NCBI GenBank assembly: GCA_034408745.1
Contig: JAWXCM010000198.1
Span: forward strand, 1-18,289
Length of the DNA stretch: 18,289 nucleotides
Reading direction: 5' to 3'
From: JAWXCM01 sp034408745
Lineage (GTDB): Bacteria; Acidobacteriota; Terriglobia; Bryobacterales; Bryobacteraceae
The notes beneath the pieces are model-generated. The model ran no database searches. It was not told the origin of the DNA and worked only from the letters and a program-made list of their open reading frames with translations. The position numbers were made by a program, and so were the translations under genes. Shown here in pieces: positions 15,382 through 18,289 of the stretch. Every line of letters starts with the position of its first letter. The first letter of the stretch is position 1.

Positions 15382-16677
15382 ATGAATCGAGTATGCAGCA
15401 TTTTCGGACAGATCGTGAATTTCATCCCACGAGGGATGTTCGCGCAAGCCGTGCAGAAGCACGAAGCAGAGAAGCATGCCAAGGGAGTGTCGAGTTGGAG
15501 CCAGTTCATCGCCGTGCTGTTTGGTCAGATGGGAGGAGCACGGTGGTTGCGGGAGATCGTCGGAGGTTTGGCAGCCAGTGAAGGAAAGCTAAAGCATCTT
15601 GGGGTCGAGGAGGCACCGAAGCGATCGTCGCTGGCCTACGCCAATGAACACCGTCCGTGGCAAGTGTACAAGACGGTATTTGAAGGCATGGTGGGGTTGT
15701 GCCAGGTCGAGGCCAGGGCAAAGAAGAAGAAGTTTCGGTTCAATCACCCGCTGGTGAGCTTGGATTCGACGGTGATTCCGGTATGCCTGTCGACGTTCGA
15801 ATGGGCCACTTACACCAGAACCAAGGGCGCGGTGAAACCGCACCTGGTGTTGGACAATGCGACCTTCTTGCCGCGGTTCGCGGTGATCACCGACGGCAAA
15901 AAGGCGGATGTGACGGTGGCCAGGCAGATGGAGTTCGCGCCGGGGACCATGCTGGTGATGGATCGCGCCTACGAAGATCACGCCTGGTGGCGGTGGTTGA
16001 CGGCGAAACGGGTGAGGTTCGTGACGAGGCTGAAGGACTGCACCGGCTACATCATCCAGAGCGTTCGTGAGGTGCCGGCGCTGCACGCAGGTACGATCCT
16101 GCGGGATGAGGAAGTGACGCTTTGCAGCGAGGAGAACCTGGAGTCGCCCACGCGGTTACGCCGGATTGAAATCGCGGTGGAAGGAAAACCGAACCTGGTC
16201 TTCGTCACCAACGATATGAAACTGGCGGCTTCCACCATTGCCGCGATCTACAAGGAACGCTGGCAAATCGAGTTGTTTTTCAAAGCGATCAAGCAGGGAC
16301 TACGCATCAAAAGCTTTATCGGTACCAGCGAGAACGCCGTCCAGACACAGATCTGGACGGCGCTGATTGCGATGCTGGTAGTGCGCTACCTGCAACTGCG
16401 CAGCACCTTTGCCCGGGGACTCTCCAACCTGATCGCTCTGCTGCGGCAACAACTGTTCGTCTATCGGGAACTGTGGACGTGGCTCAACGACCCGTTTCGG
16501 CCAGCGGTGGAATTCGAGAGCCCCCCAATATCGGAAACGTTTTGGACAGCATGCGAAACACTGGCGCGAGGTGTCTCCACCAACCTGATTTGGCGGAAAC
16601 CTTGCCAGGGTCCCTTTGCCGTTTGTTTTCAACCCCGCTTTATTCGACTACGAACGTCTTGGACAGCAGTGGTTTGA
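15382..16677 (+). CDS. IS4-family transposase, probably with a read-through tail
   Basis: A 431-residue DDE transposase. It has a DUF4372-like N-terminus (FGQIVNFIPRGMFAQAVQKHEAEKHAKG, WSQFIAVLFGQM), Asp128 in VSLDSTVI, Asp194 in LVMDRAYEDH, and Glu297 in YKERWQIELFFKAIKQ (the Y-2-R-3-E-6-K signature of IS4 elements). GGAAAGGA lies 12 bases upstream of ATG 15382. The catalytic core is intact, so activity is possible. The last 48 or so residues (from ISETFWTA) are encoded across a copy of the right inverted repeat, are Arg/Trp/Cys-rich and unlike the rest. I infer that the natural protein ended near residue 380 and that this tail is read-through created by a changed right end. The gene ends inside the terminal repeat. 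Confidence 0.88.
   Translation: MNRVCSIFGQIVNFIPRGMFAQAVQKHEAEKHAKGVSSWSQFIAVLFGQMGGARWLREIVGGLAASEGKLKHLGVEEAPKRSSLAYANEHRPWQVYKTVFEGMVGLCQVEARAKKKKFRFNHPLVSLDSTVIPVCLSTFEWATYTRTKGAVKPHLVLDNATFLPRFAVITDGKKADVTVARQMEFAPGTMLVMDRAYEDHAWWRWLTAKRVRFVTRLKDCTGYIIQSVREVPALHAGTILRDEEVTLCSEENLESPTRLRRIEIAVEGKPNLVFVTNDMKLAASTIAAIYKERWQIELFFKAIKQGLRIKSFIGTSENAVQTQIWTALIAMLVVRYLQLRSTFARGLSNLIALLRQQLFVYRELWTWLNDPFRPAVEFESPPISETFWTACETLARGVSTNLIWRKPCQGPFAVCFQPRFIRLRTSWTAVV
16535..16551 (+). repeat. Internal copy of the IS4 right end
   Basis: AAACGTTTTGGACAGCA here matches GAACGTCTTGGACAGCA at 16652-16668 at 15 of 17 positions, in the same orientation. Just after it, 16558-16573 (ACACTGGCGCGAGGTG) matches 15281-15296 near the left end at 15 of 16 positions. 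Confidence 0.75.
16652..16675 (-). repeat. Right terminal inverted repeat of the IS4-family element
   Basis: Partner of 15252-15275; also nearly repeated at 16535-16551. Confidence 0.8.
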
Positions 16678-16739
16678 ATGAGGTTGCCGGGTTGATTGCG
16701 CCGGGGATCGAAGATGTCTTAACACACGAGTAGATCTTT

Positions 16740-16807
16740 CCTATGTCACCATTTTGAGCCGTATTGGCGAGGTTGAAAGTGCCCTTGGCATTGCCCGGTC
16801 AGCGGAA
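16740..16807. repeat. Direct repeat copy A (about 68 bp)
   Basis: Aligns with 18103-18172 in the same orientation with one 2-bp gap and roughly five of six positions identical by eye, starting CCTATGTCACCAT and ending AGCGGAA. The two copies lie either side of the PIN toxin-antitoxin module. Confidence 0.8.
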
Positions 16808-17099
16808 TCCGGGCCTCTTTGGAAACCAGGCACCAGTCGTCGCCCAGTTCAAACTCGACGGAATGGCCGGGTGTGCCCCGAACCCTGAAGACGAAGCGGT
16901 AGCGGCCGCTGTCGAGCTCGCTTCCATTGCCGAAGTTGTAGCTCAGGCTGGAGCCATCGCCGAAATCACCTGTCACGCGGATGACGCGGCGGGTGCCGGG
17001 GCCGTCAGCAGAGAATTTCCCCTGACCTGAGGCACGGGCGGTGCCTTCACCGCCCGCAGCTACCTCGACGAACGCGATACAATAAGGTCCCCAAGCCAT
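16746..17099 (-). CDS. Hypothetical beta-rich protein, C-terminus probably frameshifted
   Basis: A 117-residue frame from ATG 17099 (MAWGPYCIAFVEVAAGGEG). The middle reads as alternating beta strands (RVIRVTGDFGDGSSLSYNFGNGSELDSGRYRFVFRVRG, then HSVEFELGDDWCLVSKEARIPLTG). I recognise no family. The tail (CQGHFQPRQYGSKW) is out of frame with the related downstream gene. Shifting one base near 16794 would give KGTFNLANT, matching KGTFDLANTRLKMVT at the end of the gene finishing at 18104, and a further two-base loss precedes the old stop at 16741. It is therefore probably a diverged paralogue with a decayed end. It lies between the IS4-type element and the PIN module. No clear ribosome binding site. 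Confidence 0.5.
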   Translation of the reverse strand: MAWGPYCIAFVEVAAGGEGTARASGQGKFSADGPGTRRVIRVTGDFGDGSSLSYNFGNGSELDSGRYRFVFRVRGTPGHSVEFELGDDWCLVSKEARIPLTGQCQGHFQPRQYGSKW

Positions 17100-17229
17100 T
17101 TGCCTGGACAGCAAATGCCGATCTGATCCTCGGGAAGGTTCAGTGACTTTGTGAATGGATTAACAACTCAGGACATTAGTCCGCCGGCAACTCACGACTG
17201 TGGCATAAAGGACCTGTTTCGGGACGCGG

Positions 17230-17649
17230 TTACTGTCGAGCGGCCTCTTCGGAAAGGCTGTCGAGAAACCGGAGGGGGGTTATGATCGCGGTACTTTGCC
17301 ACACGGCAGGAAAGTCCCGGGTGTTTCCGGTCACAAGCCAGGGGACCCCTGCCTCCTGAGCGCATTCCAGAAAGATGTCATCATCCGGATCGATACACAC
17401 GCGAAGCGATTCTTTCGGGCGCACCCATCGGCCGTTTTCCCGGATGAACTCAAGCATGGGGTTAATCGATTCCTCCACGCGCCGGAAACGAGGCCGCTGA
17501 ATGACTTCCTCATATTCGGCGTATACCGGCCCGCTCACGCACAGTTTGAGAAATCCACGACGCACCAGATACAGCACCTTGGCCGGAGGGCCGAGAGGTT
17601 GAAGAAGTGAGGACAGAATGACGTTGGTGTCGAGAACAACCCTGATCAT
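17230..17649 (-). CDS. PIN-domain toxin (putative ribonuclease)
   Basis: A 139-residue PIN-domain protein of the 'putative toxin-antitoxin system toxin component, PIN family' type. Acidic residues that would bind metal are Asp7 (RVVLDTNVILSSL), Glu45 or Glu47 (VYAEYEEVI), Asp89-Asp91 (CIDPDDDIFLECAQEAG) and Asp112 (LVTGNTRDFP). Relatives cleave RNA when freed of antitoxin. ATG 17649 is the natural start, 12 bases after the preceding small frame's stop. Upstream on the same strand are an antitoxin-like tail and a ParD-like antitoxin. The gene is full length and looks intact. Cognate antitoxin assignment is inferred from order. Confidence 0.85.
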   Translation of the reverse strand: MIRVVLDTNVILSSLLQPLGPPAKVLYLVRRGFLKLCVSGPVYAEYEEVIQRPRFRRVEESINPMLEFIRENGRWVRPKESLRVCIDPDDDIFLECAQEAGVPWLVTGNTRDFPAVWQSTAIITPLRFLDSLSEEAARQ

Positions 17650-17661
17650 GCGCCGTTGGCC

Positions 17662-17775
17662 CTATGGCCTGGGCTGACGCCGCGCCAGCCGGGCGGCCAC
17701 GATCTCGGCATCGATCTCTTCGGTGGTCATAGTCTCCAGGCCGCTCTCGCGAGCACTGGTCCAGGAGGCTTTAAG
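17662..17775 (-). pseudogene. Antitoxin-like C-terminal segment after an in-frame stop
   Basis: The frame of the upstream antitoxin continues directly after its TGA (17778-17776) for 37 more codons to TAG at 17664-17662. It reads ARESGLETMTTEEIDAEIVAARLARR, a pattern I associate with the C-terminal, toxin-wrapping part of small antitoxins. It may be the original end of the antitoxin cut off by a nonsense change. Alternatively it may be a tiny separate antitoxin starting at ATG 17730 (22 residues, CTGGAG just upstream). Confidence 0.5.
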
Positions 17776-17970
17776 TCATGCCGGAGCCTGATCGGCATCC
17801 TGGGCAGACGATGACCGCAAGGCAGAGAGAAGATCCGCGCTCGTTGGCCGCGATGGTTCGGACGCATGGAGTGCGTGAAGGATCACGTCCTGTGGATCCT
17901 TGAAACCACCTTGCTGAAGGCGTTGCTGAATCAGAGCCTCAACCTCGGGTCTGTCAATTTCAATGGTCAT
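17776..17970 (-). CDS. ParD/CopG-like antitoxin, possibly truncated
   Basis: A 64-residue protein: MTIEIDRPEVEALIQQRLQQ then GGFKDPQDVILHALHA, the strand-helix-helix pattern of ribbon-helix-helix antitoxins of ParD type, followed by a SADLLSALRSSSAQDADQ linker. It would bind operator DNA through the N-terminal strand and mask a toxin with its C-terminal part. ATG 17970 is well supported by AAGGAGGT (17986-17979) eight bases upstream; the longer open frame to 18078 is rejected. The stop is followed in the same frame by an antitoxin-like segment, so the protein may have been longer. The PIN toxin lies 126 bases further on, on the same strand. Confidence 0.72.
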   Translation of the reverse strand: MTIEIDRPEVEALIQQRLQQGGFKDPQDVILHALHASEPSRPTSADLLSALRSSSAQDADQAPA

Positions 17971-17978
17971 TTGTGTCC

Positions 17979-17986
17979 ACCTCCTT
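17979..17986 (-). promoter_or_regulatory. Strong ribosome binding site for the antitoxin
   Basis: AAGGAGGT on the minus strand, eight bases before ATG 17970; it decides the start of the antitoxin. Confidence 0.8.
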
Positions 17987-18102
17987 CCCCTCCACATTAT
18001 CGGATGTCGGACCGTAGTGCCGGGGGCCACAGTTACGAGCCACTGGTCAAGACTCCCGGCGGAGTTTCTGCGGAGCACAGGTGATGGCTGGAGCGGACCC
18101 TG

Positions 18103-18172
18103 CCTATGTCACCATCTTGAGCCGGGTATTAGCGAGATCGAAAGTGCCTTTGGCTTCGCGTGGCAAGCGGAA
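18103..18172. repeat. Direct repeat copy B (about 70 bp)
   Basis: Partner of 16740-16807. On the minus strand this copy encodes RLPREAKGTFDLANTRLKMVT and the stop, in an unbroken frame. Confidence 0.8.
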
Positions 18173-18289
18173 GCGCAGGGTGGTCCCGTCCTTGAACCTA
18201 AAAACGGCAGTTGATTCCGGGTTCGTGGTTTGAAGTAGTTGATACTGTTGGGAATGACTGACCAAAAGGCGTTGGTATCGGGTCACCCG
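18104..18289 (-). CDS. Hypothetical protein, 5' end beyond the window
   Basis: A frame of 61 codons plus a stop is open to the window edge on the minus strand; a GTG at 18286 could start it but the gene may be longer. It ends FRFKDGTTLRFRLPREAKG followed by TFDLANTRLKMVT, with a beta-strand character. The final 70 bases are shared with the end of the gene at 16746-17099. No family recognised. It is followed downstream on the same strand by the antitoxin-toxin pair. Confidence 0.45.
   Translation of the reverse strand, partial: RVTRYQRLLVSHSQQYQLLQTTNPESTAVFRFKDGTTLRFRLPREAKGTFDLANTRLKMVT

Larger units (their letters stand above)
15252..16675 (+). mobile_element. IS4-family insertion sequence
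   Basis: A 1424-bp element with 24-bp terminal inverted repeats (15252-15275 and 16652-16675, 21 of 24 positions matching, core CTGTCCA-GACGTTC). It carries one transposase gene transcribed away from the receptor. No target duplication is apparent from the flanks (GTGTCAA against GAATGAG). A second near-copy of the right end lies 117 bases further inside, so the true original right end may be near 16551. Confidence 0.82.

Noticed and set aside
17100..17229. Possible small RNA or gene between the PIN toxin and the hypothetical gene
   Set aside because: No convincing frame, promoter or terminator-like stem could be supported.

Overview
The window looks like accessory chromosome of an Acidobacteriota member close to Candidatus Solibacter/Bryobacter. 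This is an inference from gene content: a long Oar-like TonB-dependent receptor with an N-terminal carboxypeptidase-regulatory-like domain, a DUF1080 lipid/sugar-binding-type secreted protein, a TolB-like PD40 propeller, secreted c-type cytochromes, several toxin-antitoxin genes and three different insertion sequences in 18 kb of GC-rich DNA. No rRNA, tRNA or CRISPR was seen.

Layout. 1-401: the 3' end of a BNR/sialidase-like gene, apparently frameshifted. 418-884: a hicB-hicA toxin-antitoxin pair with a 1-nt overlap. 1157-2758: an IS3-family element with good terminal inverted repeats but a transposase broken by two single-base losses. 2801-3673: an HNH endonuclease gene ending exactly where an IS1380-family element (about 3674-5422) begins. 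5423-6076: the C-terminal fifth of a TonB-dependent receptor whose front is replaced by that element, followed by a strong hairpin. 6269-7036 (minus): a secreted DUF1080 protein. 7063-7654: small, unrecognised or decayed ORFs.

7693-10938 (plus) is a tightly packed three-gene unit: a secreted PD40 beta-propeller, a di-heme cytochrome c peroxidase/MauG-type protein and a secreted TPR protein, each overlapping the next. It converges, with a 57-bp overlap of coding ends, on a minus-strand pair: a complete 1139-residue TonB-dependent receptor (11748-15167) and a seven-heme cytochrome c (10882-11754) whose TTG start overlaps the receptor stop region. Together these form an envelope redox/uptake neighbourhood that could act on one exported substrate; this link is inferred from position only.

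15252-16675 is an IS4-family element inserted about 85 bp upstream of the receptor start, with an odd duplicated right end. 16746-18289 holds two minus-strand genes whose ends share a diverged 70-bp sequence, on either side of a toxin-antitoxin module: a short ParD/CopG-like antitoxin, an in-frame continuation after a stop that looks like an antitoxin tail, and a PIN-domain toxin.

I found no clear single new defence system. The items most worth checking are the PD40-peroxidase-TPR / receptor-heptaheme cytochrome neighbourhood, the repeat-bracketed PIN module with its split antitoxin, and the HNH gene trapped between two insertion sequences.
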